Below the pieces are notes generated by a model. It made no database searches. It was not told the DNA's origin and saw only the letters and a program-made list of their open reading frames with translations. From Babylonia areolata (lineage: Eukaryota; Mollusca; Gastropoda; Neogastropoda; Buccinidae): a DNA stretch of 64,000 nt. The position numbers and the translations under genes are program-made. The stretch is from the NCBI RefSeq assembly GCF_041734735.1, contig NC_134907.1, positions 6,473,510 through 6,537,509 on the forward strand. The letters are read 5' to 3'. Shown here in pieces: positions 22,951 to 33,145 of this stretch (the stretch's first letter is position 1; the number at the start of each line of letters is the position of its first letter).

Positions 22951-23179
22951 TTAACTCTTTCCATACGAACGGCGAAAGAGACGACGTTAACAGCGTTTCA
23001 CCCCAATTACCATCATCAAAATATTGCAAGCGGAAGGCTCTTATACTGAAGACGTGAATGTTGACAAAGAATACCACAATTCTGACGACGGAAGCTAAAG
23101 GTTGGGTCATTCAGACACCCACTGGACGTTCGAGGGGTCTGTGTAGAGAAGAGAGGACTTGCCGTACTGAGTGAGTTAA
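22951..23179 (-). mobile_element. TTAA-ended MITE-like element, copy 2
   Basis: 229 bp, reverse orientation relative to 18435-18666, with TTAA at both borders (22951-22954 and 23176-23179) and the same body (for example TCAGACACCCACTGGAC). Confidence 0.85.
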
Positions 23180-23361
23180 ATGCATGTTATATATATATCT
23201 ATATATTGTGAGCATGAACAATACAACTACATGTTTCGGACTGAACAAAGTTGACCAGTGTGTATTTCGTTGTTTACTCGAGTGGCCGTTTTGCTTTGCT
23301 TTCCACATCATTCAGTGTCCAGTGTTTCAGTGTCCTCAGGGGCACGTGAAGCAAACATTGT
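23180..23361. other. short unannotated stretch
   Basis: A short (TA)n run (23187-23205) then unique DNA. Confidence 0.4.
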
Positions 23362-23515
23362 GCCGTGCCGTGCCGTGCCTTGCCATGCCTTGCCATGCCT
23401 TGCCTTGTCTTGCTGGCTCTGCCGTGCCTTGCCTTGCCTTGCCTTGCCTTGCCATGCCTTGCCTTGCCATGCCTTGCCTTGCCTTGCCTTGTCTTGCTGG
23501 CTCTGCCTGCCTTGT
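23362..23515. repeat. (TGCCT)n pentanucleotide array
   Basis: About 30 pentamers of TGCCT/TGCCG/TGCCA type, with an internal duplication of a TTGTCTTGCTGGCTCTGCC block at 23404 and 23487. Confidence 0.95.
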
Positions 23516-23749
23516 CTGGAGCGTGCTCATCAGTCAGACGTGTTTTTGTTCCATCATGTGTGTCCACGTTGAACTTGTCTGACTTCCACATGGTGGTTAG
23601 ACGTGTCTGGTATTCTGTGTGAGAAAGATAGGGCTGGGGGAGGGGGGCATACATGGCTGGCCATGTTGCTTTCTCCAGTGAGTAAAAATGAGAAACTTCC
23701 TATAATTTGCCTGCCTCTGTGTCCTGTATACAGTCTGGTTGGCTGGCTG

Positions 23750-23767
23750 TCTGTCTGTGTGTCTGTC

Positions 23768-23840
<73 letters not shown>

Positions 23841-24000
23841 TGTGTGGGTGTGTGTGTGTGTTTGTTTTCTATCTCTTTATCTCTATCTGTATGTTGGTCT
23901 ATCTCTTACTTTTTCTGTCTGCCTGTTTGTCTGTCTGTCTGTCCCACTCTGTTTGCCTGTTTGTCAGTCTGTCTGACAGGAAGACAGACACAGAGAGAGA
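23750..24000. repeat. (GTCT)n, (CT)n and GT compound microsatellites
   Basis: GTCT tetramers, CT dinucleotides, a short GT run, and GTCT again at 23915-23975. Confidence 0.9.
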
Positions 24001-24181
24001 AAACTGGGCTGGGTCAAAAGTTAAACTTTTAGATGCATGATTTTATGCACACCAAAAGTCTGAGGTAGATGGTAACACGTGGCAAATAAGGAGCAGAGGA
24101 AAAAAAACAAGGGAACAAACCCCCACCCCCAGAAACCTCACCTCCCTAACTTCGCCAGCCCGTTTCCGCCACCAAAACACG

Positions 24182-24225
<44 letters not shown>

Positions 24226-24527
24226 AAAAGAGCAGAACAGACACGGAAGAGAAAGACTAGATCGGGTGGTGAAAAGGTGTTTATTGGAACAACAAAAGAA
24301 CCTGCAAACACGTGGGTTTTTTTCTCTTGTGGGCTGTGATTGGGTGGGGGGAGGGAAGGTCTGTTTTTCCATATAGTATCTACATGTGTCCTTTTACACA
24401 CTTTTACCTACACGTCTTTAATATGTGAATCTGACAAAGTCATTTGGACCTACATTGCTTTCCTTTTTTTTCACATGTGCACGTTGATACACACTCGCTT
24501 TGTTCTACACGCATATGTACTTTTCTT

Positions 24528-24571
<44 letters not shown>

Positions 24572-24780
24572 CTTCTTTTTTTGTTTTGTTTTCTTTATAT
24601 GTCTTTGTGTATATGAACAGAGTAAATGGGGAAACGAATTTTAAAAGTTATCTAAAGATAATATAAAACATTAAGCACTTCTTGTATTCTGAAAAGAACA
24701 AAAAAAATGTGTCTCTGCCCTTCACCTTTTCTTTCCTCCTTGATCAGAGAAACATGAACAAAGAAAGAAAACAAACAAAC
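24001..24780. other. unannotated stretch with (CA)n and (GT)n
   Basis: (CA)n at 24182-24223 and (GT)n at 24530-24569 in otherwise featureless DNA. Confidence 0.55.
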
Positions 24781-25000
24781 AATGTGAGGAAACGTAGCAA
24801 GAGCTGGCTTGCAAACAATACGCGCTTTTCGCCTCTAGGCATCTTGACAACGCGATTTTTGCCATTGCTAAGGTCACCGAGGACGTGTCGTGTATCGTGA
24901 TTGGCAGGAACTCGCTTGAAGCGCGCACACCAATCGAAACTTTTTGTGTTCATCACGTGACCTCGCGTTGACCTTGTCTGACTCTCGCGAGACGATCAAG
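24781..25000 (+). repeat. dispersed repeat family D, copy 2
   Basis: Shares ordered blocks with 11040-11250 on the opposite strand: AAGGTCA, GAGGACGTGTC, GTGATTGGCAGGAA, CACGTGACCTCGCGTTGAC. This copy has one ATTGG-containing block and no TATA-like sequence. Confidence 0.65.
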
Positions 25001-25101
25001 GGTATCCGATATTGGGAAAGAAAAAAACGGCACGCAATGCTTTTCTCACATCTGTGAAAAAAAAAGGAAAAAAGAAAGAAAACAAAGAAAGAAAATTTCA
25101 G

Positions 25102-25172
<71 letters not shown>

Positions 25173-25372
25173 ACAAAAGATAAGTTCGATTCCAGTTTCC
25201 AATTTCTTTTTCTCACCTGATGATTTCCTTAATCATTTTTGTGTGTGTGGCATACAGAGATTATAGAACTATAATTATGATGCATGATATTTATTTATGA
25301 TGCATCTTTCAAATATTCTAAAAGCTCTGCCAGACTTGTCAGAAATTCATGTTGCATTTTGCTATCAATTCA
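25001..25372. repeat. (CT)n microsatellite and flank
   Basis: A-rich run, then about 63 bp of CT dinucleotide (25107-25169), then A/T-rich unique DNA. The left target duplication GCTATCAATTCA of the next SINE is 25361-25372. Confidence 0.85.
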
Positions 25373-25737
25373 GACGGGCGCAATAGCCGAGTGGTTAAAG
25401 CGTTGGACTGTCAATCTGAGGGTCCCGGGTTCGAATCACGGTGACGGCGCCTGGAGGGTAAAGGGTGGAGATTTTTACGATCTCCCAGGTCAACATATGT
25501 GCAGACCTGCTAAGTGCCTGAACCCCCTTCGTGTGTATGTGCAAGCAGAAGATCAAATACGCACGTTAAAAATCCTGTAATCCATGTCAGCGTTCGGTGG
25601 GTTATGGAAACAAGAACATACCCAGCATGCACACCCCCGAAAACGGAGTATGGCTGCCTACATGGCGGGGTAAAAACGGTCATACACGTAAAAGCCCACT
25701 CGTGTGCATACGAGTGAACGCAGAAGAAGAAGAAGAA
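25373..25737 (+). mobile_element. SINE family C, full length, with perfect target duplication
   Basis: 365 bp. tRNA-like head GGGCGCAATAGCCGAGTGG, a cloverleaf-like anticodon arm (stem TTGGA/TCTGA around CTGTCAA) and B-box GGTTCGAATC. The body includes GATCTCCCAGGTCAACATAT and ACATGGCGGGGTAAAAACGG. It has a 3' hairpin CACTCGTGTG/CATACGAGTG and a (GAA)n tail. Flanks GCTATCAATTCA at 25361-25372 and 25738-25749 are identical, marking a fairly recent insertion. It is a SINE head, not a tRNA gene. Confidence 0.95.
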
Positions 25738-25844
25738 GCTATCAATTCATTCCTCGTGGTCAGCTTCAGTTTTGTTTGTGACCTTCTGTGTGGTGTTTGC
25801 CATGTATGTGATGTTGCATTTCAGCAGCAATAATCTGCATATCT

Positions 25845-26098
25845 TTAACTCTCATCGTACGAACGACAAAACGGCGACGATGGCAGAATCTTAACCGTTG
25901 CTGATGTCATTGAAAAAAAACAACGTTTGTAACAGAAAAAAGGTAAAACTTTATCACAAGGTGGATGAAGACAAAATAATACACCGCATTTCTAACGGTG
26001 AAAGCTGTAAGCTGTGCCAGTTAAGATACACGACATCGAACGGGGTCTCTGCGGGAGAAATTAATTGAGAGAGAAACCGACCGTCCCGAGAGAGTTAA
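25845..26098. mobile_element. TTAA-ended MITE-like element, divergent
   Basis: 254 bp bounded by TTAACTCTCATCGTACGAACG and CCGAGAGAGTTAA, an imperfect terminal inverted repeat with TTAA borders. The ends resemble the 232-bp family but the interior is unrelated as far as I can see, so it is a sister family or an older member. Confidence 0.6.
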
Positions 26099-26207
26099 AA
26101 TCTATTTTCGTAAGAATAATTAATCTCTCCTATTTGTCCTTCTTTGTCTTCCTCTTGCCGATTTCAGGATAACACACATTCGTGAAGCCTTCCATTTTTT
26201 TAAGCAG

Positions 26208-26578
26208 GACGGTGGCAGAAAGGTTGAGACGCTCAGCTGCCAGTACATGGAGTCCGTGAGGGTGTGGGTTCGAATCCCGCTCTCACCCTTTCTCCCAAGT
26301 TTGACTGGAAAATCATACTGAATGTCTAGTCTTTCGGATGAGACGAGAAACGCACTTGGCGCACCGGAAAAGAACCCATGGCAACGAGAGTGTTGTCCTC
26401 TGGCAAAATTATGTGAAAAGAAATCCACTCTGATAGGTACACAAATATATAAGCATGCACTGAAGGCCTGTCAAGCGCGTTGGGTCATGCTGCTGTAAGG
26501 CGTCTGCCTAGCAGATGTAGTGTAGCGTATATGGATTTGTCTGAACGCAGTGACGCCTCCTTGAGAAACTGAAACTAA
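26208..26578 (+). mobile_element. SINE family B, full length
   Basis: A tRNA-like head with A-box-like GTGGCAGAAAGG and B-box GGTTCGAATCC. The central domain (AAGAACCCATGGCAACGAGA, GGCAAAATTATGTG, AAATCCACTCTGATAGG) is homologous to that of family A. The 3' body differs: GCATGCACTGAAGGCC, GCCTAGCAGATGTAGTG, GTGACGCCTCCTTGAG and a GAAACTGAAACT tail. Confidence 0.85.
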
Positions 26579-26596
26579 TTTCAGAAAGCAGTAGAA

Positions 26597-26624
26597 AGAG
26601 AGTGAGAGAGACAGAGAGACAGAC

Positions 26625-26658
<34 letters not shown>

Positions 26659-26936
26659 CGAGAGAGACAGAGAGAGAGAGAGAGACCGGGAGAGACAGAC
26701 AGAGAGAGAGAGACCGAGAGAGACGCAGAGAGAGACCGAGACACACATACAGAGAGAGACAGAGGCAGAGAGAGAGAGAGAGAGAGAGACCGTGAGAGAC
26801 AGAGAGAGACAGACAGAGAGAGAGAGACAGAGACCGACAGAGACAGACAGAGAGAGACAGACAGAGAGACAGACAGACAGACAGAGAGAGAGACCGAGAA
26901 AGACACAGAGAGAGACAGAGACAGAGAGACAGAGTA
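26597..26936. repeat. (GA)n/(GACA)n microsatellite
   Basis: GAGA and GACAGACA units with GACCGAGA variants over 340 bp. Frames in it (Arg/Glu/Thr-rich; Ser/Leu-rich on minus) are artefacts. Confidence 0.95.
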
Positions 26937-27902
26937 CACAAAATGAAATAAGAGAGAAGGCGAGAAAACAGAGAAACAAGCAGACAGGAGCGTGCGAAAT
27001 GTACAGCTTTGCTGAGGGTGATCATGAACGGTTTGCTTTTTAATCTGGTGAAGTGTTGGTGGGGCCGACAGTCACAGTGTCCATGGTGTATTTCATCATA
27101 AAATCACGTCCTATGTTGTGTTTGCTCCATTTCATGTTCGTGTGATTTATGTTTTGCCACTTCATGCTGACTGGTGTGTGACGTGTTTTTAGTTCCCCTG
27201 TTGGTGTTTTGAAAGGCCCACCACTCGGCTTATATCACAGATTGACATAAGTTTACATTTGGGCCAACAGCATAGTGAGAGCTGTATTATCAATGGTTTC
27301 TCCAGTCCATGGGAAACCATTTACAGCTTAGTCTGTTTTTGTGAAGGACTATGACTCTCAAACTAGGAGGCAAAATTGCACTGGCTCTTAGTGCTGCAGC
27401 CTTGTGGGCTAGTTGGCCTTTGGGAACCATTCCAACGCCGACTGTCCTAAAACCCTCTTGGCCAAGACAGTGGGGATGTACTTGGGCAAGACACTCTACA
27501 CGATAATCAAATTCTAGCCCAAATAGTCGGAACAGCAGTTGCCTCCTCTGTTGTTCTGATGGTCATAGTCGGACACGACGACCGACTATCATATGGTGTT
27601 TTGAAAAGTCAGTTCTTCTGGTCCTGTTTTGTACTGGGGGCACTGATGGAAATCACTACTTTTAACTTGATTACATTTTGATACGAGCTTTGCGAGATGT
27701 GAATGAATTGGTAATTTGTTTAAACTTTTTTTCTCTTTTTTTTTACACTTTACTGAGCGAGACATGGGTGAACTGGTCTTTGTACCGTTGTTTAACTGAC
27801 CCTTTGATATAAGTCTGGGTTCTGTCCAAGTGGTGTGAAGAAGTGGTGTGTGTACTCGGCACTGCAATGACCTCTTAGCGCTCTGCCATGCTGTAAGCTA
27901 CA
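26937..27902. other. unannotated stretch with a likely SINE remnant
   Basis: Mostly featureless. 27370-27595 contains TGGGCAAGACACTCTA and GGAACAGCAGTTGCCTCCTC, phrases I associate with lophotrochozoan interspersed repeats, but head and ends are unclear. Confidence 0.35.
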
Positions 27903-28134
27903 TTAACTCACTCAGTACGGCCAGTCCTCTCTTCTCCTCTACGCAGACCCCTCGGATGTCCAGTGGGTGTCTGAATGACCCAACCTTTAGCTTCCGTCGT
28001 CAGAATTGTGGTATTCTTTGTCAATATTCACCTCTTCAGTATAAGAGCCTTCCGCGTGCACTATTTTGATGATGGTAATTGGGGTGAAACGCTGTTAACG
28101 TCGTCTCTTTCGCCGTTCGTATGGAAAGAGTTAA
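27903..28134 (+). mobile_element. TTAA-ended MITE-like element, copy 3
   Basis: 232 bp, same length and orientation as 18435-18666, with only scattered substitutions. TTAA borders at 27903-27906 and 28131-28134. Confidence 0.87.
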
Positions 28135-28312
28135 ATTAAGATGGTTTCCCAACATCTGAACACCACGGACATTGCTTTTAGAAATGCCCACCACAAAATA
28201 TCGAACACTATTTCCACCATGAAATCTTTCAAACCTAATCTTAGAATTTCGTTGTTCAAATGACATTCCAGACTGTAGATCTTTATATCTCCACCTCTGT
28301 CCAACATCGTCT
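28135..28312. other. short unannotated stretch
   Basis: Unique-looking DNA, no feature. Confidence 0.4.
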
Positions 28313-28545
<233 letters not shown>

Positions 28546-28989
28546 CGCGTCGCGTGGAAGTGAAGAGTGTGGGTGAGGTGAGAGAGGTGTATGAGTTGTG
28601 AGTTATTTCACATTTTTTGCTTAAAACAGTATTTCCTGCGAGTATGTATATTAACTTTATTCTTAGAAGAGCTCCCGAGTTCTTCGGACTGGAAGTCAGC
28701 CTGAAAAAGACGGAAGTTCTCCATCAGCTGGCACCTCGAGATGATTACCTCTCTCCTCACACACCCCTGTGACACAGAGCTGAAGACAGTCCACCAGTTC
28801 GGCAACCTGGGGTATACTGTGTCATCAGACTCCAAAATCGACACAAAAATTGACAACAGAGTTGCAAAGGCAGTCAGTGTTTTGGGTAGACTGTAGGAAC
28901 GAGTGTGGAACACCAACCTGAAAGAAGGCACAAAGATCAGCAGGCACAGAACCCGTGTCCTGACCGCCCCCCTCTACGGCTCCGAGTCA

Positions 28990-29385
28990 TTTGTATTTGT
29001 ATTTCTTTTTATCACATCAGATTTCTCTGTGTGAAATTCGGGCTGCTCTCCCCAGGGAGAGCGCGTCGCCATACTACAGCGCCACCCATTTTTTTGTATT
29101 TTTTCCTGCGTGTAGTTTTATTTGTTTTTCCTATCCAAGTGGATTTTTCTACAGAATTTTGCCAGTAACAACTTTTTTGTTGCCGTGGGTTCTTTTACAT
29201 GCGCTAAATGCATGTTGCACACGGGACCTCGGTTTATCGTCTCATCCGAATGACTAGCGTCCAGACCACCACTCAAGGTCTAGCGGAGGGGGAGAAAATA
29301 TCGGCGGCTCAGCCGTGATTCGAACCAGGGCGCTTAGATTCTCTCGCTTCCTAGGCGGACGCGTTACCTCTAGGCCATCACTCCA
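28990..29385 (-). mobile_element. SINE family A, copy 4 (inverted)
   Basis: Full-length reverse copy running from the ATTTGTATTTGTATTT tail at 28990 to CCATCACTCCA at 29385. The flanks TCCGAGTCAT (28981-28990) and TCCACTCCAT (29382-29391) may be a decayed target duplication. Confidence 0.93.
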
Positions 29386-29662
29386 CTCCATGGGTCACGT
29401 ATCGCCATCACCTGCCACACTTTGAACGTTTCCAGCAACGCTGCCTCTGCACCGTCCTCAACATCAGCTGGAGCCAAGTTGTCACCAGCAATGAAGTTGT
29501 CCAACAAGTCGAGGTCATCAGTATCGAGGTCATGCTGTTGAAGATGCAGGTGCGCTGGTCTGCAGACCACCACCTCCCCAAGATGGTGCTGCCCCGAGGA
29601 ACTCTCCAGTGTCCACCCTGACAGGAGGGCAGTGACTCTAAGAATCCCTCGGTGTGTCACAT

Positions 29663-30062
29663 TGGAGTGATGGCCTAGAGGTAACGCGTCCACCTAGGAA
29701 GCGAGAGAATCTGTGCGCGCTGGTTCGAATCACGGCACAGCCCCCGAAATTTTCTCCCCCTCCACTAGACCTTGAGTGGTGGTCTGGACGCTAGTCATTC
29801 GGATGAGACGATAAACCGAGGTCCCGTGTGCAGCATACACTTAGCGCACGTAAAAGAACCCACGGCAACAAAAGGGTTGTTCCTGGCAAAATTCTGTAGA
29901 AAAATCCACTTCAATAGGAAAAACAAATAAAACTGCACACAGGAAAAAATACAAAAAAATGGGTGGCGCTGTAGTATGGCGACGCGCTCTCCCTGGGGAG
30001 AGCAGCCCGAATTTCACACAGAGAAATCTGTTGTGATAAAAAGAAATACAAATACAAATACA
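29663..30062 (+). mobile_element. SINE family A, copy 5
   Basis: Full-length plus copy 278 bp from the inverted copy 4. Head TGGAGTGATGGCCTAGAGG, B-box GGTTCGAATC, tail AAATACAAATACAAATA. Confidence 0.94.
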
Positions 30063-30145
30063 ACAGTGCACTCTTTCCGCACATCGTGCGACCTGGCGAC
30101 ACACCATCCGCCAAGCTGTCACCTCTTCGTGTTGTCTCGTTCGTC

Positions 30146-30330
30146 ATTTATCAGATGGATTCCTCCGTCTCCTTGACGAAGGCGGCAGTACGTCGCAGGT
30201 CCTCCAGTCGTCCATAGAGCTTCCGGGCCGCTGGGATTGGGTCGGGCCAGGTTTTCTCTTGGTGGAGCGGTCAGGACTGCAGCAGATGTTCTGTTGTCTG
30301 GCTGCCTGTTCTGCAGGGGCAGTGCTGTCA
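30146..30330 (-). mobile_element. C-terminal tail of a second LINE type
   Basis: On the minus strand one frame reads QTTEHLLQS, then PLHQEKTWPDP, then AARKLYGRLEDLRRTAAFV and ETEESI before a stop. I recognise this as the C-terminal end typical of RNase-H-bearing LINE proteins of molluscs (EHLLQ.CP...W..PTP....LYG..EDLRRTA.F). The cysteine after LLQ is missing. The fragment is cut off by the 42-bp minisatellite. Confidence 0.5.
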
Positions 30331-31510
30331 CCTCTTGTGACACACACAGACTCTGTCTGGGTGAAGGGCTGTCACCTCTTGTGACACACACAGACTGTCT
30401 GGGTGAAGGGCTGTCACCTCTTGTGACACACACAGACTGTCTGGGTGAAGGGCTGTCACCTCTTGTGACACGCACAGACTGTCTGGGTGAAGGGCTGTCA
30501 CCTCTTGTGACACACACAGACTGTCTGGGTGAAGGGCTGTCACCTCTTGTGACACACACAGACTCTGTCTGGGTGAAGGGCTGTCACCTCTTGTGACACA
30601 CACAGACTCTGTCTGGGTGAAGGGCTGTCACCTCTTGTGACACACACAGACTGTCTGGGTGAAAGGCTGTCACCTCTTGTGACACACACAGACTCTGTCT
30701 GGGTGAAGGGCTGTCACCTCTTGTGACACACACAGACTGTCTGGGTGAAGGGCTGTCACCTCTTGTGACACACACAGACTGTCTGGGTGAAGGGCTGTCA
30801 CCTCTTGTGACACACACAGACTCTGGGTGAAGGGCTGTCACCTCTTGTGACACACACAGACTCTGTCTGGGTGAAGGGCTGTCACCTCTTGTGACACACA
30901 CAGACTGTCTGGGTGAAGGGCTGTCACCTCTTGTGACACACACAGACTGTCTGGGTGAAGGGCTGTCACCTCTTGTGACACACACAGACTCTGGGTGAAG
31001 GGCTGTCACCTCTTGTGGCACACACACTGTCTGGGTGAAGGGCTGTCACCTCTTGTGACACACACAGACTCTGGTTGAAGGGCTGTCACCTCTTGTGACA
31101 CACACAGACTGTCTGGGTGAAGGGCTGTCACCTCTTGTGACACACACAGACTGTCTGGGTGAAGGGCTGTCACCTCTTGTGACACACACAGACTGTCTGG
31201 GTGAAGGGCTGTCACCTCTTGTGACACACACAGACTGTCTGGGTGAAGGGCTGTCACCTCTTGTGACACACACAGACTCTGTCTGGGTGAAGGGCTGTCA
31301 CCTCTTGTGGAACACACAGACTGTCTGGGTGAAGGGCTGTCACCTCTTGTGACACACACAGACTCTGTCTGGGTGAAGGGCTGTCACCTCTTGTGACACA
31401 CACAGACTCTGTCTGGGTGAAGGGCTGTCACCTCTTGTGACACACACAGACTGTCTGGGTGAAGGGCTGTCACCTCTTGTGACACACACAGACTGTCTGG
31501 GTGAAGGAAG
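30310..31510. repeat. 42-bp minisatellite, about 28 copies, hairpin-bearing
   Basis: Unit GGTGAAGGGCTGTCACCTC followed by TTGTGACACACACAGACTGT and CTG. Length variants of 40, 42 and 44 bp come from loss or doubling of CT in the CAGACTCTGTCTGG segment, which breaks any reading frame. Every unit has the inverted repeat TGTCAC-CTCTT-GTGACA. Confidence 0.97.
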
Positions 31511-31800
31511 AGGAGACCCATGATATCACGGCAACCGACCCAGGACAGCTTTCCCCTGCAGCCACAGTGGACGGACCTGCCTGTCCCTAACTGGCCTGGT
31601 CAGTCACCAGCCAGTCCACAGCAGACGTGGACAACGCCTGTCCAAACTTTTCGTCCGCGAAGCCAAGCCATTATCTGATCCATACTATGTTTAAGTTATA
31701 TTCATGTGTCTTATTTGTACCGCGTATATTGTGCAATGTGCTAAGAACCGTTCGGTTGGCGCTTTATAAATAAACATATATCTTTACGAATGTTGCTTTT
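31511..31800. other. flank with SINE/LINE-like 3' end
   Basis: 31700-31790 ends with GTGCTAAGAACCGTTCGG and TTGGCGCTTTATAAATAAAC, the GGCGCT(A/T)TATAAATA type of 3' end common to many animal SINEs and LINEs. No head is visible. Confidence 0.45.
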
Positions 31801-32344
31801 TTTTAATTATAATAAACTCCTTTCCACTTTACAAAACACAACTTTGCACATTTGTATAAATCCGTTCTTACATCTGTCTATGCACCAATTCGTGCATCCA
31901 TACACACACCCATATGTACATACATACATACATACATAGTTACGTTCGTTTGACTGTACATGCACAAAGTATGACATGACATGACATTTCACTACAGGCA
32001 TGGCAGTCATTCACATTTGCAACTTTTGGGTGTCGTGAGCATTTTTTTCCTTCTTTTTCTTTTCTCAAACTATTTTTTGCTAGCCTAACTTTTTTTTTCT
32101 TTTCTTCTACATATCTCTGTGATAAAGGCAGGTTACATTTGCCTCCCTTTCAAAGGGCAGGGGACAACACGAGCACAGTGCACTGCAGTGTTGATGAGGA
32201 ATTTCCACACGGCCATCACATCCAGTGGATCTTTCCTCCATGGCTTTATTGACCAGAACATTAACCAGAACAGTGTTGTACATTACACAAGAATTAACCA
32301 GTACATGTACAGTACACGTAATGCATGACACATTATACATGTCT
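31801..32344. other. unannotated intron stretch
   Basis: A/T-rich with a (CATA)n run (31918-31939) and a (CATGA)n-like bit (31972-31988). No feature. Confidence 0.45.
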
Positions 32345-32382
32345 ATTGTTGTCGTTGTCGTTGTTGTTGTTGTTGCTGCTGC

Positions 32383-32437
<55 letters not shown>

Positions 32438-32862
32438 CTTCTTCTTCTTCTTCTTCTTCTTCTTCTTCTTCTCCTCCTCCTCCTCCTCCTCCTTCTTCTT
32501 CTTCTCCTTCTCCTTCTCCTCCTCCTCCTCCTTCTTCTTTCTTTCTTTCTTCTTTCTTTTTTCTTTCTTCCTCCTCCTTCCCTCTCCTTCCTCCTCCTTT
32601 CTTCTTCTTCTTCTTCTTCCTTCTTTCTTCTTTCTTTCTTCTTTCCTCCTTCCTCCTCCTTCCCCCTCTTTCCTTCTTCTTTCTTCTACTTCTTCTTCTT
32701 CTTTCTTTTTTCTTTCTTTCTTTCTTTCTTTCTTCTTCCCCCTCATTCCTCCCTCTTCTTCTTTCTTTCTTCTTTCTTTCTTTCTGCTTCCTCCTTCCGC
32801 CTTCCTCCTCCTTCCTCCTTCTTCCTCCTTCTTCCTTCTTCTTTCCTCCTTCTTCTTCTGTA
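32345..32862 (+). repeat. (GTT)n then (CTT)n/(CCT)n tract before exon C
   Basis: GTT trinucleotides (about 32345-32436) switch to CTT and CCT units that keep the plus strand almost purely pyrimidine for 425 bases, ending about 35 bases before the exon C acceptor. The likely branch point is TGCTGAC at 32885-32890. Confidence 0.95.
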
Positions 32863-32896
32863 TTAATGACTGAATGCTGATGCTGCTGACTTGCAG

Positions 32897-33043
32897 ACTA
32901 CCTGCCCTTTGTGAGCTACGTGTGGTACTGGGTGGACGCCACGTTCTACGCTCTGCTGCCCTGTGTGCTGCTGGCCATGTTCAACACTCTGATCATTGTG
33001 GGCATCAAGAGGGCGGCCTCCATCCAGCGACAGCTCACCGAGG
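32897..33043 (+). CDS. peptide-receptor GPCR, exon C (TM5)
   Basis: Entered in phase 1 (acceptor GACTTGCAG; the split codon makes Asp) and left in phase 1 (donor GAGG|GTACCT). It reads YLPFVSYVWYWVDATFYA then LLPCVLLAMFNTLIIVGIKR and AASIQRQLTE. This is the end of extracellular loop 2, all of TM5 with its conserved Pro (LLPC), and the first part of intracellular loop 3. The intron before it is 25.4 kb, almost all repeats. Confidence 0.94.
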
Positions 33044-33145
33044 GTACCTGTCTCCCTCTTGTTGCTGGCCTTGTGGTCCTTCTGCTTGTTCGTACTGTTT
33101 GTGGTCCACTTCTTCTTCTTCTTGCTCAAGCGCGTAGGGTTACGC
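33044..33145. other. start of intron C-D
   Basis: Donor region and a short CTT run; no feature. Confidence 0.5.

Larger units (their letters stand above)
28660..30140 (+). mobile_element. RTE-like LINE fragment interrupted by two SINEs
   Basis: Readable blocks are FFGLEVSLKKTEVLHQLAPRDDY (28680-28750), then the region aligning to the TYLGS/VWERR segment (28800-28985), HLPHFERFQQRC.CTVLNISW (29410-29475), and VEVISIEVMLLKMQVRWSADHHLPKM (29510-29585). These match the C-terminal third of RTE-like RT proteins. Stops and frame changes make it inactive. A minus-strand family A SINE (28990-29385) and a plus-strand one (29663-30062) sit inside it. The remaining LINE sequence after the second SINE is short. 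Confidence 0.8.

Noticed and set aside
25376-25450. tRNA gene (tRNA-like head with anticodon GTC)
   Set aside because: It is the 5' head of a repeated SINE with body, tail and target duplications; the same applies to 12050-12120 and 43310-43376.
32225-32866. Long Val/Leu/Ser/Phe frames
   Set aside because: Produced by (GTT)n and (CTT)n trinucleotides.
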